From Deltaproteobacteria bacterium (lineage in GTDB: Bacteria > Myxococcota_A > Polyangia > Polyangiales > Ga0077539), in contig JACRDB010000004.1 of the NCBI GenBank assembly GCA_016218725.1, forward strand, positions 1 through 64,000: a stretch of 64,000 nt of DNA, in the 5' to 3' direction. Shown piece by piece: positions 16,311 through 24,428 of this stretch. Made by a program: the position numbers and the translations under genes. The first letter of the stretch is position 1; each line of letters starts with the position of its first letter. The notes under the pieces were generated by a model that worked only from the letters and a program-made list of their open reading frames with translations, ran no database searches and was not told the DNA's origin.

Positions 16311-17740
16311 GCACCAGGGACCCTCCCGCGCTGGAGACATTGTTCACGGGAGGCCGGGCCTCGGCCCGGAGGCTCCAGAAGGCCCGGCTGGTGGTGCTGG
16401 ACGGCCCGGACAAGGGCAAGGCCGTGGACCTGGACCGCCCCAGGGTGACCCTCGGGCGCAGCACCATCTGCGACCTGGTGCTCACGGACCGGGCGGTGTC
16501 TGGCTCCCACGCGGAGCTTGAGGTGAATGAAGCGGGCTGGGTCTTTCGGGACCTGGGGAGCACCAACGGGTGCTACCTCGGGGACGTGCGCCTCCGGGAG
16601 GCGGTGCTGACCCTCGGGAGCCGCGTCAAGGTCGGGGGCACCACGCTCCAGGTGGAGCCCGGCAAGGGCGTGGTGGAGCTGCCGCTGTCGCTCGATGACC
16701 GCTTCCACGACCTGGTGGGCAGGAGCGTGGTGATGCGCCAGGTGTTCGCCCAGCTCGAGCGCTTCGCCCAGAGCGACCTGACGCTACTCATCACCGGCGA
16801 GACGGGCACGGGCAAGGAGCTGGTGGCCCGCGCGATCCACCGGGCGTCCAGGCGCGCGAGCGGGCCCCTGGTGGTGCAGGACTGCTCGGCGATGCCCCGG
16901 GACCTGGTGGAGAGCGTGCTCTTCGGCCACGAGCGAGGGAGCTTCACCGGCGCCACGGAGCGCAGGACCGGGAGCTTCGAGCAGGCCCACGGGGGCACGC
17001 TCTTCCTGGATGAAGTGGGCGAGCTGGACCTGGGCCTGCAGCCCAAGCTCCTGAGGGTGCTGGAGAACCGGGAGCTTCGCCGGGTGGGGGCGGAGAAGAC
17101 GCTGCCGGTGGACGTCCGGGTGGTGGCGGCCACCAACCGGGACCTGCGTCACATGGTGAGCAACGGGGCCTTCCGCGAGGACCTGTACTACCGCCTCGGG
17201 GTGGTCACCGTGGAGCTCCCGCCGCTGCGGGCGCGCCGAGAGGACATCCCCCTGGTGGCCCAGGCGCTGCTGGATCGCTTCGTGGAGAAGAACCCGGCGA
17301 TCACGGCCCGGGGGTTCTCCAAGGACGCCCTGGAGCGCCTGCAGGCGCAGCCCTGGCCCGGGAACGTGAGGGAGCTTCGCAACACGCTTGAGCGCGCCGC
17401 CGCGCTGGCCGACGGCGCGGAGATCCTGGTGGAGGACCTGCTCCCGTCGAGCCCCTTCCGGACGCCGGTGAGCGAGCTGCCCCTCTCGGGCTCTCGGGCC
17501 GCGGAGCTGGTGAGCGCGGGCGACGGGGCCGCGGTGCCCGAGGCCCTGGCGGCGATGCCCTTCAAGGACGCCAAGGCCAAGGTGCTGGAGGCCTTCGAGC
17601 CGGCGTACCTCCGGGCGCTGCTCCAGAAGCACGGGGGGAACATCACCCGCAGCGCCACCGCCGCGGGGCTCACGCGCTACCACCTGCGCGAGCTCTGCAA
17701 GCGCTACGGCCTGCGCAGCGTGGACAACGAGCCGGAGTAG
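16307..17740 (+). CDS. FHA domain sigma-54-dependent transcriptional activator
   Basis: The protein has 477 residues in three parts. An FHA phosphothreonine-binding domain (about 28-115) carries VTLGRS, GSHAEL and DLGSTNG. A sigma-54 AAA+ domain (about 135-370) has Walker A GETGTGKE (164-171), Walker [12 protein letters not shown] and an arginine-rich sensor region. A Fis-type helix-turn-helix lies at the C-terminus ([25 protein letters not shown]). The sigma-54 contact loop is GSFTGA at 211-216 where GAFTGA is usual. The FHA domain implies activation by a Ser/Thr kinase, a known theme in myxobacteria. It is translationally coupled to rpe. Confidence 0.95.
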   Translation: MSTRDPPALETLFTGGRASARRLQKARLVVLDGPDKGKAVDLDRPRVTLGRSTICDLVLTDRAVSGSHAELEVNEAGWVFRDLGSTNGCYLGDVRLREAVLTLGSRVKVGGTTLQVEPGKGVVELPLSLDDRFHDLVGRSVVMRQVFAQLERFAQSDLTLLITGETGTGKELVARAIHRASRRASGPLVVQDCSAMPRDLVESVLFGHERGSFTGATERRTGSFEQAHGGTLFLDEVGELDLGLQPKLLRVLENRELRRVGAEKTLPVDVRVVAATNRDLRHMVSNGAFREDLYYRLGVVTVELPPLRARREDIPLVAQALLDRFVEKNPAITARGFSKDALERLQAQPWPGNVRELRNTLERAAALADGAEILVEDLLPSSPFRTPVSELPLSGSRAAELVSAGDGAAVPEALAAMPFKDAKAKVLEAFEPAYLRALLQKHGGNITRSATAAGLTRYHLRELCKRYGLRSVDNEPE

Positions 17741-17752
17741 CCGCCCTCGGCG

Positions 17753-17775
17753 CGGCCCACCGGCCCGTTGGGCCG
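17753..17775 (+). terminator. Terminator-like hairpin after the FHA-sigma54 gene
   Basis: CGGCCCA (17753-17759) and TGGGCCG (17769-17775) form a perfect 7-bp stem with a 9-base loop, 12 bases beyond the regulator stop codon. No T-run follows, so the terminator call rests on position alone. Confidence 0.4.
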
Positions 17776-18006
17776 ATGGAGCGTGGCTACGGGCAGAAAG
17801 CAGAGTAGCACCGCGGTCACCTACGCTCGGGTGCGGGTCAACTCCTGCGCCCTTTTCCCCGAACACCACAGCCTCGGCCTTGCGGAATCGCGGCAGACCC
17901 CCCGGCACCTCGCTGCGTCATCCGACAACCGCGAGAACGCTTACGACGCGGAGGTTTCGTGAGACACCGGCGGGGGTGAACGAGGTCGCAAGGTGCCCGT
18001 GTTGCT

Positions 18007-18027
18007 GCGAGGTGTGAAACACCTTGC
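18007..18027. repeat. Hairpin with 9-bp stem and GAA loop
   Basis: GCGAGGTGT (18007-18015) pairs with ACACCTTGC (18019-18027), allowing one G-T pair, around a three-base loop. A competing arm GCAAGGTG at 17988-17995 is also a perfect complement of CACCTTGC (18020-18027), so two alternative structures can form. No role is evident. Confidence 0.5.
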
Positions 18028-18291
18028 GCCCAACCAGGTGAAGGAACCGCAATTCGAAACGGACGAGGCGTTCGATTCTCAGGCGCGCCGCGGAGGAAAA
18101 CAACCCGCCTCTTTCCCTTGCGATCCTTGCGCCCTTGCGGTTGCTTCTTTCACCGCGGACGGCCCAACGGCGCCCACCCGCACCTCCCACGCCTACACGT
18201 AGGCACGATCAGCTACAGTGGTGCTAGTCGGTTGCCGCGAATGCCGCGAGCGCCGGGTCTACGCGCTGGCCCGGCCGAAGGCTGCGGACCC

Positions 18292-18320
18292 TTGGCGCTC
18301 CACCGGTCGCGGGGTATATT
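18292..18320 (+). promoter_or_regulatory. Sigma-70-type promoter for the antitoxin-like gene
   Basis: TTGGCG (18292-18297) and TATATT (18315-18320) are separated by exactly 17 bases and lie just ahead of the ATG at 18329. The TATATT stands out sharply in such GC-rich DNA. With only about 9 bases between the -10 box and the ATG, the transcript would be leaderless or nearly so. Confidence 0.6.
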
Positions 18321-18328
18321 ATTTCCCC

Positions 18329-18526
18329 ATGGACCTCGCCGAGCTGGAAGCCGAAGCGCTCAAGCTGCCCGTAGCTGAACGCGCACGCCTCGCCGAGGCC
18401 TTGCTGGAAAGTCTGGACGTGCTTTCGGAGGAGGAGCACAGGCGCCTTTGGACGGAGGAGGCGACGCGGCGAGACGCTGAACTCATCGCGGATTCATCCC
18501 GCGGCCGTCCTGCAGCGGAAGTCTAA
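18329..18526 (+). CDS. Addiction-module antitoxin-like protein, possibly C-terminally truncated
   Basis: The 65-residue protein begins MDLAELEAEALKLPVAERARLAEALLESL and continues EEEHRRLWTEEATRRDAEL, matching the small addiction-module (Unstab_antitox-type) proteins usually paired with a RelE/ParE toxin. Family members normally end with a PxEEVxxxxR segment of about ten more residues; here the frame stops right after RPAAEV. No toxin gene follows: the next gene is on the opposite strand. It therefore looks like an orphan or decaying antitoxin. A TTGGCG-N17-TATATT promoter lies directly upstream, so it may still be expressed. Confidence 0.75.
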   Translation: MDLAELEAEALKLPVAERARLAEALLESLDVLSEEEHRRLWTEEATRRDAELIADSSRGRPAAEV

Positions 18527-18587
18527 CGCGTTTCAACCACTGCGGCGGACCATCGACAGGCCGATGAGTCGCCATCCTCGCTGCGCG

Positions 18588-19682
18588 TCAAAGCTCCTGC
18601 GGCGGCTCGCGGTCGATCACCCTGGGTTGCTCGTACCAGCGCCGCGACGCGCGCAGCGTGAGCCAGTGCCCCAACGCCAGGAACGCCACCGTCAGCAGCA
18701 CCACCGTCGCGTCGGCGTAGCGCAGCCCCGCGGGGCCGTGGCCCACCTGGACGAGCCTCGGGTCCGCGCGGCTGACGGTGACCGGCACCGCCTGGCCAGG
18801 GTATGTCCTGGACCACGCATCGCGGTTGACCTCCACCCGGTGCGTGTCCCCGCTGGCGGATACCAGCACCAGGAAGTATCGCGCCCGCCGACCGTAGCCC
18901 TCCCGCTGGTAGTGGTCCCAGCCCGCAGACACGGTCATCTCCACGGGCTCGCCCCGGGCGTGGAGCTCGCGGTACTCCCCCAGGACCCCGAGCTGTAGCC
19001 AGAGCGCCGCGAGCACCCCCAGGAGCGACCACGTGAGGTGCGCGATGGACCGCCGCGCCAGCGGGTCCGCCACGGGCTCCGACGAGATGAACAGCCCGCC
19101 GTGGTCAGGGCGCAGCGCCCACCCGAGGCTCTCGGCGCTGCGGTAGCCTCCGGCCAGGGACACCCTCCCGGAGCCCTCCAGGTTCCCCCGGACAAAGACC
19201 GCCTCGCCGTCGTCCACGGTGGCCCGGCGCAGCCTCTCGCGGACGTGCTTGCGCGCGTGGGGCGCCGGCTCCGGCGCCCCGAGGAGGTCCACCAGCTCCA
19301 CCCGGGACCCGGGCTCCACCCGCACCCGCTGCCCCGTGGAGAGCTCCAGCGAGAACTCCCGCACCTGCTGCTCCCGACGAAACTCCGTCCAGTGCAGCTC
19401 CTGGTGGTTCTTGTAGCGCTTGAGCACCCCTCGCTGGTGCACCGTCACCGTCGCCGCGGGGCCTCCCTCGACGCGCACCGTGCCCTGGAGCAGCGCCGGC
19501 CCCGCGCGCAGACGCTTCGGGTCCGTCACCGCAGCCAGGAGCGCCCTCGCGCGCACCAGCGCCCGCATGCCGAGCCCCAGGAGCACAAAGACCCACCCGA
19601 GGAGCAGCGCCCCCGCCACCCCCTGCGCCACCAGCACCGAGAAGAAGCCACCCAGGCGATCGAGCGGGGCCAGGTCGTTCAT
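18588..19682 (-). CDS. Membrane protein of unknown function in the SPFH operon
   Basis: The 364-residue protein has an N-terminal transmembrane pair (about 9-50), a soluble middle (50-220) containing a GTVRVEGGPAATVTVHQRG strand segment and VRVEPGSRVELVDL, and further transmembrane segments near residues 232-252 and 325-345. The layout resembles proteins with a GIDE-like extracytoplasmic domain or a DUF3592-type fold (VPVTVSRADPRL), but I cannot assign either. Its ATG overlaps the stop of the 186-residue gene upstream (ATGA), so it is the last gene of a three-gene operon with the SPFH protein. Confidence 0.75.
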   Translation of the reverse strand: MNDLAPLDRLGGFFSVLVAQGVAGALLLGWVFVLLGLGMRALVRARALLAAVTDPKRLRAGPALLQGTVRVEGGPAATVTVHQRGVLKRYKNHQELHWTEFRREQQVREFSLELSTGQRVRVEPGSRVELVDLLGAPEPAPHARKHVRERLRRATVDDGEAVFVRGNLEGSGRVSLAGGYRSAESLGWALRPDHGGLFISSEPVADPLARRSIAHLTWSLLGVLAALWLQLGVLGEYRELHARGEPVEMTVSAGWDHYQREGYGRRARYFLVLVSASGDTHRVEVNRDAWSRTYPGQAVPVTVSRADPRLVQVGHGPAGLRYADATVVLLTVAFLALGHWLTLRASRRWYEQPRVIDREPPQEL

Positions 19683-20239
19683 CCCAGGGTCCCTCCTTCC
19701 AACGTCACCGCGCGTCCGCTGAGCTGCATGAGGCCCCGCCGGGCGTCCTCTCCGTGGGCCAGGAGCACCGCGAGGGGCGCCCCGAGGCGCAGCCTGCCCT
19801 CGCCCTCCACGCGCACGGTCCAGGGCCCCGCGAGGGCCCCGAGGAAGCCCTCACACCAGCGCTCCAACGCCAGGGCCAGGGCGGCCTCTTCCGTCCCGGG
19901 GCGGGAAATCGTCCCGCGGTAGCCCTCCGGGCCCGCCGGGAGCCCGTTCCAGCGAAGCTCCAGGTCCGCCAGGCTCCTCCCGGAGACCTCCGCCACGGCG
20001 CGCGCCACCGCGGCCCGGAGCGCGTCCAGCGCGGCGGGCGCGGCCTCCAGGGCCCCGAGGCTCCGGGCGTCCACGCCCACGATCACCCGGTCCGCGGCCT
20101 CCTCGCCCGCGCTCGACGCCCACCGCAGCGTCGAGGGCTCCACGGACACCGTCGCGCCCAGGAGGGCCCTGCGCGCCCTCGGGTCGCCGTAGTCCCCGAG
20201 GGCCTCCAGGGCGCTGGCGCGCAGGGCCTCGGTGTTCAC
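19679..20239 (-). CDS. Protein of unknown function, middle gene of the SPFH operon
   Basis: The 186-residue protein starts with GTG and has no signal peptide or membrane segment. It is Ala/Leu/Gly-rich and acidic, with a predicted mixed alpha-beta pattern, and contains EALGDYGDPRARRALLGA at the start, which recalls a single HEAT-like helix pair. I do not recognise a family. It lies eight bases after the SPFH gene and overlaps the following membrane protein gene by four bases, so it should function with them at the membrane. Confidence 0.7.
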   Translation of the reverse strand: MNTEALRASALEALGDYGDPRARRALLGATVSVEPSTLRWASSAGEEAADRVIVGVDARSLGALEAAPAALDALRAAVARAVAEVSGRSLADLELRWNGLPAGPEGYRGTISRPGTEEAALALALERWCEGFLGALAGPWTVRVEGEGRLRLGAPLAVLLAHGEDARRGLMQLSGRAVTLEGGTLG

Positions 20240-20247
20240 GCGCCGTC

Positions 20248-21150
20248 TCAGCGCCCGGCCACGGAGCCCCTGGTGTCCTCGGTCTCCGAGGCGTCCTCCG
20301 AGGGCGCCTCGTGCTCCCTCTTCGGCGCGCCGGCGGCGCCCACCCGCACCCCCGTGCGAGGGTCCCGGGCCCGGTCGTCCGCCAGCGCTGCCGCCACCGC
20401 CGCGGCGCGGACCTGTTCGACCTCCAGCGGCCTGGCCAGGTCAAAGATCACCTTGCTGGTCCCCGTGGAGGTGAGGTTCTGCAGCGCCTCCAGCCGCCGG
20501 AGCTCCATCGCCCCGGGCTCCGACGAGAGGATCCTCGCGGCCTCGGCGAAGTTCCTCGCGCTCTCCACGTCCGCCTGGCTCTTGATGATCACGTACTGCC
20601 GGTCCCGCTCGGCGATGGCCTTGCGCGCGATCACCTCCTGCATGTTGCTCGGGAGCTGGATGTCCTGCAGCGCGATCAGCTCCACGTGGAGCCCCCACTG
20701 CGACACGAACTGCTCCACCGCCACGCGCACCTTGGCCGCGATCTCCTCCCGGTGCGCCAGGAGGTCGTCCAGCCGCGTCTCCCCCACGATGTCCCGCAGC
20801 ACCACCTTGCTCCGGTCCTTCACCGCCAGCTCGAAGTTCTCCACGTTGAGCGCGGCCTTCACCGGGTCCACCACCTTGAAGTACACCACCGCGTCGATCA
20901 TCGCCGACACGTTGTCCGCGGTGATCACCGACTGCTGGAGCAGGTCCCGGTTCCGGATGCGCGTGTCAATCCGCACGATCCGCTGGAAGATCCTCCAAGC
21001 CACGTGGAGCCCCGGGTCCACCGTGCCCGAGAACTTCCCCAGCGTGAACTTGAGCCCCGCCTCCCACTGGTTCACCTGCCGCAGCGACGACAAGAGGTAC
21101 ACCAGAAAAATCGCCACCATCGGGCACGCGAGCGCTACCAGCGGTTCCAT
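20248..21150 (-). CDS. SPFH/stomatin-like membrane protein
   Basis: The 300-residue protein has one N-terminal membrane segment (about 4-22) followed by an SPFH domain: VNQWEAGLKFTLGKFSGTVDPGLHVAW, IRIDTRIRNRDL-like strands, and VSAMIDAVVYFKVVDPVKAAL. A coiled coil rich in Ala, Glu and Arg follows (AIAERDRQYVIIKSQADVESARNFAEAARIL), then a charged disordered tail. These proteins oligomerise into membrane microdomain scaffolds. The ATG at 21150 places the hydrophobic segment at the very N-terminus, as in the family. No good Shine-Dalgarno is visible. It leads the operon with the two unknown genes downstream. Confidence 0.92.
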   Translation of the reverse strand: MEPLVALACPMVAIFLVYLLSSLRQVNQWEAGLKFTLGKFSGTVDPGLHVAWRIFQRIVRIDTRIRNRDLLQQSVITADNVSAMIDAVVYFKVVDPVKAALNVENFELAVKDRSKVVLRDIVGETRLDDLLAHREEIAAKVRVAVEQFVSQWGLHVELIALQDIQLPSNMQEVIARKAIAERDRQYVIIKSQADVESARNFAEAARILSSEPGAMELRRLEALQNLTSTGTSKVIFDLARPLEVEQVRAAAVAAALADDRARDPRTGVRVGAAGAPKREHEAPSEDASETEDTRGSVAGR

Positions 21151-21223
21151 GACGGCGCAGTGTACGCCACACGCCACCGCCAGGCCCTTGCTTCGCCCTC
21201 GCCCAGACCCCACACTGCCAGGG

Positions 21224-21685
21224 ATGGGGTCTCGCTCACGCACAAACACCTACAGCGCCGCACACCCCAGGGTGGCGCGGGTGTTCCTGTGGGTGAGCGT
21301 GCTGTGCCTGTCCGTGGCGAGCTTCCTGGGCGGCCAGGCCTACGTCTGGTGCGAGCCCATGCAGCGGGCCATGCTCCGGCCCTGCTGCCCGCAGGAGGGC
21401 GGCGGCCAGCACCGTCACGCGGACGAGGGTCGCCCGGAGGACCGCGTGGACGCGCCCCCGTGCTGCCAGGTGCGCCGGATCGAGCCCGGGGCGCCGAGCA
21501 CGCCCTTCCCCCACGCGGTGCCGCCCGCGGTGCCCGCGGGCTGGGTGGCGCTCCTGCCTCTGCCCGGTGACCGCACGCCGGAGCGCGCCCCGGCCGTTGT
21601 GCGCAAGGTGCGCGGCCGCGCCCACCCCGCCCGCGCGGGGCCTCGCGTCGCGCTCCACGCCCTTCACTGCGTCTACCTCTGCTGA
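21224..21685 (+). CDS. Cys/His-rich membrane-anchored protein upstream of the metal efflux genes
   Basis: The 153-residue protein has one N-terminal transmembrane segment (about residues 17-37, FLWVSVLCLSVASFLGGQAY). Next comes a compact stretch of metal-type ligands: WCEPMQRAMLRPCCPQEGGGQHRHADEG, then PPCCQVRR, and a CVYLC at the very end. The pattern of CxPM, CC pairs and HRH suggests metal binding in the periplasm. It lies 119 bases upstream of the TolC-like gene of the efflux operon, same strand, and is divergent from the SPFH gene. I do not recognise a named family; a role in metal sensing or delivery to the pump is inferred. Confidence 0.72.
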   Translation: MGSRSRTNTYSAAHPRVARVFLWVSVLCLSVASFLGGQAYVWCEPMQRAMLRPCCPQEGGGQHRHADEGRPEDRVDAPPCCQVRRIEPGAPSTPFPHAVPPAVPAGWVALLPLPGDRTPERAPAVVRKVRGRAHPARAGPRVALHALHCVYLC

Positions 21686-21772
21686 CACCAGCGCCCGCTC
21701 CGGGCGGCTCCGTCGCGGTGTGCGCTCTGCGCCCCGCCTCGGAGCCCGTGGCCTCGTAGGTCCCCTTGGAGA

Positions 21773-21791
21773 GCCCGCGCCCGGCGCGGGC
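21773..21791. repeat. Strong GC hairpin in the leader of the efflux operon
   Basis: GCCCGCGC-CCG-GCGCGGGC is a perfect 8-bp stem with a 3-base loop, ending 13 bases before the ATG of the TolC-like gene. It may end transcription from the Cys/His-rich gene or limit ribosome access. Confidence 0.5.
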
Positions 21792-21804
21792 GGCGGTGTG
21801 AGCG

Positions 21805-23148
21805 ATGCGTTGGAGTGCCTGTCTCTGTTGTCTCATTCTTGGGGGCTGTGTGCCCCGGAGCACCCGCGTGGCCCTGGAGCAGGGCCTCCGCAGGGCCCCC
21901 TCGGCGAGGGTCCCGCGGCCCCCGAGCGCCGGCCCGGAGCTCCCGCCCGGAGCGCCCCTGGCGGCGCTGGTGCTCGCCGCCGTGGCGCGCGACCCGGTCC
22001 GCGAGGCGGGCGTCCACCGGGTGAGGGCGTCCCTGGAGGAGGCCCGCGCCGAGGCGTCGCTGCCGCCGCCCGAGGTGGCCCTCGAGGTGTGGAACCTGCC
22101 GCTCGCCCAGCCCTACGCCCTCGGCCAGGCGGACATGTACATGGTGGAGCTGCGCCAGCGGCTCACGCCCTCGGGGATGCGCGACGGCCTGGCCCGCGCG
22201 TCCCTGGAGGAGGCCCGGGCGGTCACCTCGGAGCTGGCCGAGCGCGAGCTCGAGGTCGCCGAGCGCGTCACCATGGCGTACAGCGAGTGCTTCGCCGCCG
22301 CGCGCCACCACGCGCTCCACGAGGCGCACCTGACGGTGCTCGACGCCATGCGCGAGGCCGTGCTCGCGAGGCTCTCGGCGGGCTCCGGGGACCTCGCCCA
22401 GGTCGCCCGCGTCGAGGCCGAGAGGGCCCGCGTACTGCGTAGCCTCTCGCGCTACCACGGCGACCGCGTGCGGGCGTCCCGGGCCCTCGACGCCCTGGTC
22501 CAGCGCCCGACGGGCACGGACCTCGGGGTCTGCGAGGCCCCGAGCGCGCTCACTCCCCGGGAGGACCCCGAGCGCCTGGTGACCCGCGCCCTCTCGCTCC
22601 GGGGCCAGGTGCGCGCGGCCCGCGGCATGGAGCGGGCGGCCCTCGCGCGCGCCGAGGCCTCCCGCGCCGAGGCCCGCTGGCCGGAGCTCATGCTGGGGGC
22701 GTCCTACTGGCAGATGCCAGAGCAGCGCCCTGGCGTGGGGCTCTCCATCGCCACGAGCCTCCCGTGGCTGTCCCCCGGAGGCCGCGCCCGCGCCCGCGCC
22801 GCCGAAGAGCGCGCCCTCTCGGCCAGGGCCTCCGCGGCCGAGGCCGAGCGCTCCGTGCGCGCGGAGGTCCTGGAGGCCCTCTCGCGCATGGACACCCTCG
22901 GGCGTGAGCTCGCCACGCTCCGCGCGGTCACCCTCCCGTCCCTGGACCGTGCCCGGGACGCCACGGCGGTGGCGTACATCCACCAGCGCGCCGAGCTCCT
23001 GGAGTGGATCGACGCCGCCCGCATGCGCCTCGACGCGGAGATGGACGACGCGGACCTCGTGGCCGAGCTCCTGCGCGCAGGGGCCTCCCTCGACCGCGCC
23101 GTCGGCGCGCCGGTGCCGCGCTCGCCCGTCACCCCGGAGGCGCCATGA
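21805..23148 (+). CDS. TolC-family outer-membrane efflux lipoprotein (CusC-like)
   Basis: The 447-residue protein has a lipoprotein signal with lipobox LGGC (Cys15). The body is a duplicated, largely helical, coiled-coil-rich TolC/OEP fold with many Ala, Glu and Arg residues (VRASLEEARAEASLPPPEVALEVWNLPLAQPY, then VELRQRLTPSG). This is the outer-membrane channel of a tripartite heavy-metal RND pump. Its stop overlaps the adaptor gene in an ATGA. The C-terminus is Arg/Pro-rich and shorter than in E. coli CusC. Confidence 0.88.
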   Translation: MRWSACLCCLILGGCVPRSTRVALEQGLRRAPSARVPRPPSAGPELPPGAPLAALVLAAVARDPVREAGVHRVRASLEEARAEASLPPPEVALEVWNLPLAQPYALGQADMYMVELRQRLTPSGMRDGLARASLEEARAVTSELAERELEVAERVTMAYSECFAAARHHALHEAHLTVLDAMREAVLARLSAGSGDLAQVARVEAERARVLRSLSRYHGDRVRASRALDALVQRPTGTDLGVCEAPSALTPREDPERLVTRALSLRGQVRAARGMERAALARAEASRAEARWPELMLGASYWQMPEQRPGVGLSIATSLPWLSPGGRARARAAEERALSARASAAEAERSVRAEVLEALSRMDTLGRELATLRAVTLPSLDRARDATAVAYIHQRAELLEWIDAARMRLDAEMDDADLVAELLRAGASLDRAVGAPVPRSPVTPEAP

Positions 23149-24428
23149 AGGGCGCCCACAACCGCGCCGAGGCCGTCATGGCCGTCGTGCGCTGGGCCCT
23201 CCTGGCGGCGGTCTTCGCCCTGGCCGCGGGCACCACCTGGCGCTACTGGGGCCCCGGGGACACCCACGCCACCCACGGCCCCGCCCGCTTCTACTGCCCC
23301 ATGCACCCCGCGGTCACCTCCCCGGACCCCGGCGAGTGCCCGATCTGTCACATGCGCCTGGAACCCATCCCACAGGAGCGTACCCAGAGGGTCCTGTCGG
23401 GTGATGCAGGTGTAGCACCTACCGCTCCGATGCCTACGGCGCCGGTGATGCTTGCCCTGGACCGCCGCCAGGCCATCGGGGTGGTGACCGAGGCGGTGAC
23501 CTCCCGGGTGGTGAGGGACACGCTGGAGGTGCCCGCGGCGCTGGAGACCCCGGAGGGCGCCCGGAGCGAGGTGCACGTGCGCACCCCGGGCTTTGTCGAA
23601 CGGGTGCTGGTGCGCGAGACGGGGGTGCGGGTGTCCCGAGGCCAGACCCTGGCCCTGGTGTACAGCCCGTCGCTGTTGCAGCTCCAGCAGGAGCTGCTCC
23701 TGGCGTCGCGCTGGGGGGACGCGGGCCTCGGGGGGGCCTCGCTCGCGGCGAGGCGCGCGCTGGAGCTCAACGGGATGACCGCCCAGGACATCGACGGCGT
23801 CCTGCGCTCGGGCGTGCCGATGAGGACGGTGCCGCTGCGGGCGAGCGCGGGGGGAACGGTGCTCCGCCGGGCGATCCTGCCGGGGATGTACGCCACGCCC
23901 GAGGTGGCCCTCTACGAGCTGGCGGAGCTCTCTCGCCTGTGGGTCGTGGCGCGCGTGCCCGCGGCGGAGCTTTGGCGCGTTCGCCGGGGCCTGCGGGCGG
24001 TGTTCCGCGCGGACGACGGGAGCGCCACCGCCGAGGGCACCGTGGAGCGCGTGGAGCCCTCCCTCGACGACGCGACGCGCAGCGCGAGGGTGCGCGTCCC
24101 GGTGCAGAACCTCCGAGGCGCCCTGCGCCCCGGGCAGTACGGGCAGGTGACCCTGGAGGGCTCCGAGGCCACCGCCCAGCTCCTGATCCCGAGGGACGCC
24201 CTGGTGGACACCGGCGACGCGCGGTACGTATTCGTGGAGCGCGAGGAAGGGCTCTTCGAGCCCCGGGCGGTGCGCCCGGGGTCGCTCCTGGAGGGCCGCT
24301 GGTGGACCGTCTCGGGCGTGCGAGAGGGCGAGCGGGTGGTCTCCCGCGGGGCCTTCCTGCTGGACTCCGAGAGCCGCCTCCAGGCCGCCCTCTCCGCGGC
24401 GCCCACGCGGGACGGAGGCGCGCCGTGA
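23145..24428 (+). CDS. Heavy-metal RND efflux adaptor with N-terminal metal-binding domain (CusB-like)
   Basis: The 427-residue protein has an N-terminal membrane anchor (about 13-30) and then a heavy-metal-binding domain at 49-75 with CPMHPAV and CPICHM, two Cys-Met/His clusters typical of this domain fused to CusB-like adaptors. The membrane fusion protein follows, with a lipoyl-type half (VHVRTPGFVERVLVRETGVRVSRGQTLALVYSP), a helical hairpin and beta-barrel, and a C-terminal strand region (RDALVDTGDARYVFVE). It links pump and channel in the periplasm and may deliver metal. It overlaps both neighbours by four bases. The Cys/Met ligands suggest a soft metal such as copper or silver. Confidence 0.93.
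   Translation: MKGAHNRAEAVMAVVRWALLAAVFALAAGTTWRYWGPGDTHATHGPARFYCPMHPAVTSPDPGECPICHMRLEPIPQERTQRVLSGDAGVAPTAPMPTAPVMLALDRRQAIGVVTEAVTSRVVRDTLEVPAALETPEGARSEVHVRTPGFVERVLVRETGVRVSRGQTLALVYSPSLLQLQQELLLASRWGDAGLGGASLAARRALELNGMTAQDIDGVLRSGVPMRTVPLRASAGGTVLRRAILPGMYATPEVALYELAELSRLWVVARVPAAELWRVRRGLRAVFRADDGSATAEGTVERVEPSLDDATRSARVRVPVQNLRGALRPGQYGQVTLEGSEATAQLLIPRDALVDTGDARYVFVEREEGLFEPRAVRPGSLLEGRWWTVSGVREGERVVSRGAFLLDSESRLQAALSAAPTRDGGAP

Larger units (their letters stand above)
17741..18328. other. Gene-poor stretch of 588 bases
   Basis: No reading frame here looks like a real gene. The base composition is visibly less GC-rich than the flanking genes. It holds the hairpin at 17753-17775, a stronger hairpin at 18007-18027, and three CCTTGCG-like units with a 9- to 8-base period at 18117-18139. 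The promoter of the small antitoxin-like gene lies at the right end. The stretch may be a degraded gene or an insertion scar. Confidence 0.5.

Noticed and set aside
18060..18090. GTTCGATTCTC, resembling a tRNA T-arm
   Set aside because: No acceptor stem, anticodon arm or D-arm can be built around it.
17918..18190. Minus-strand frame of 90 codons in the gene-poor region
   Set aside because: It has no ribosome-binding site or domain, and it spans the 18007-18027 hairpin.
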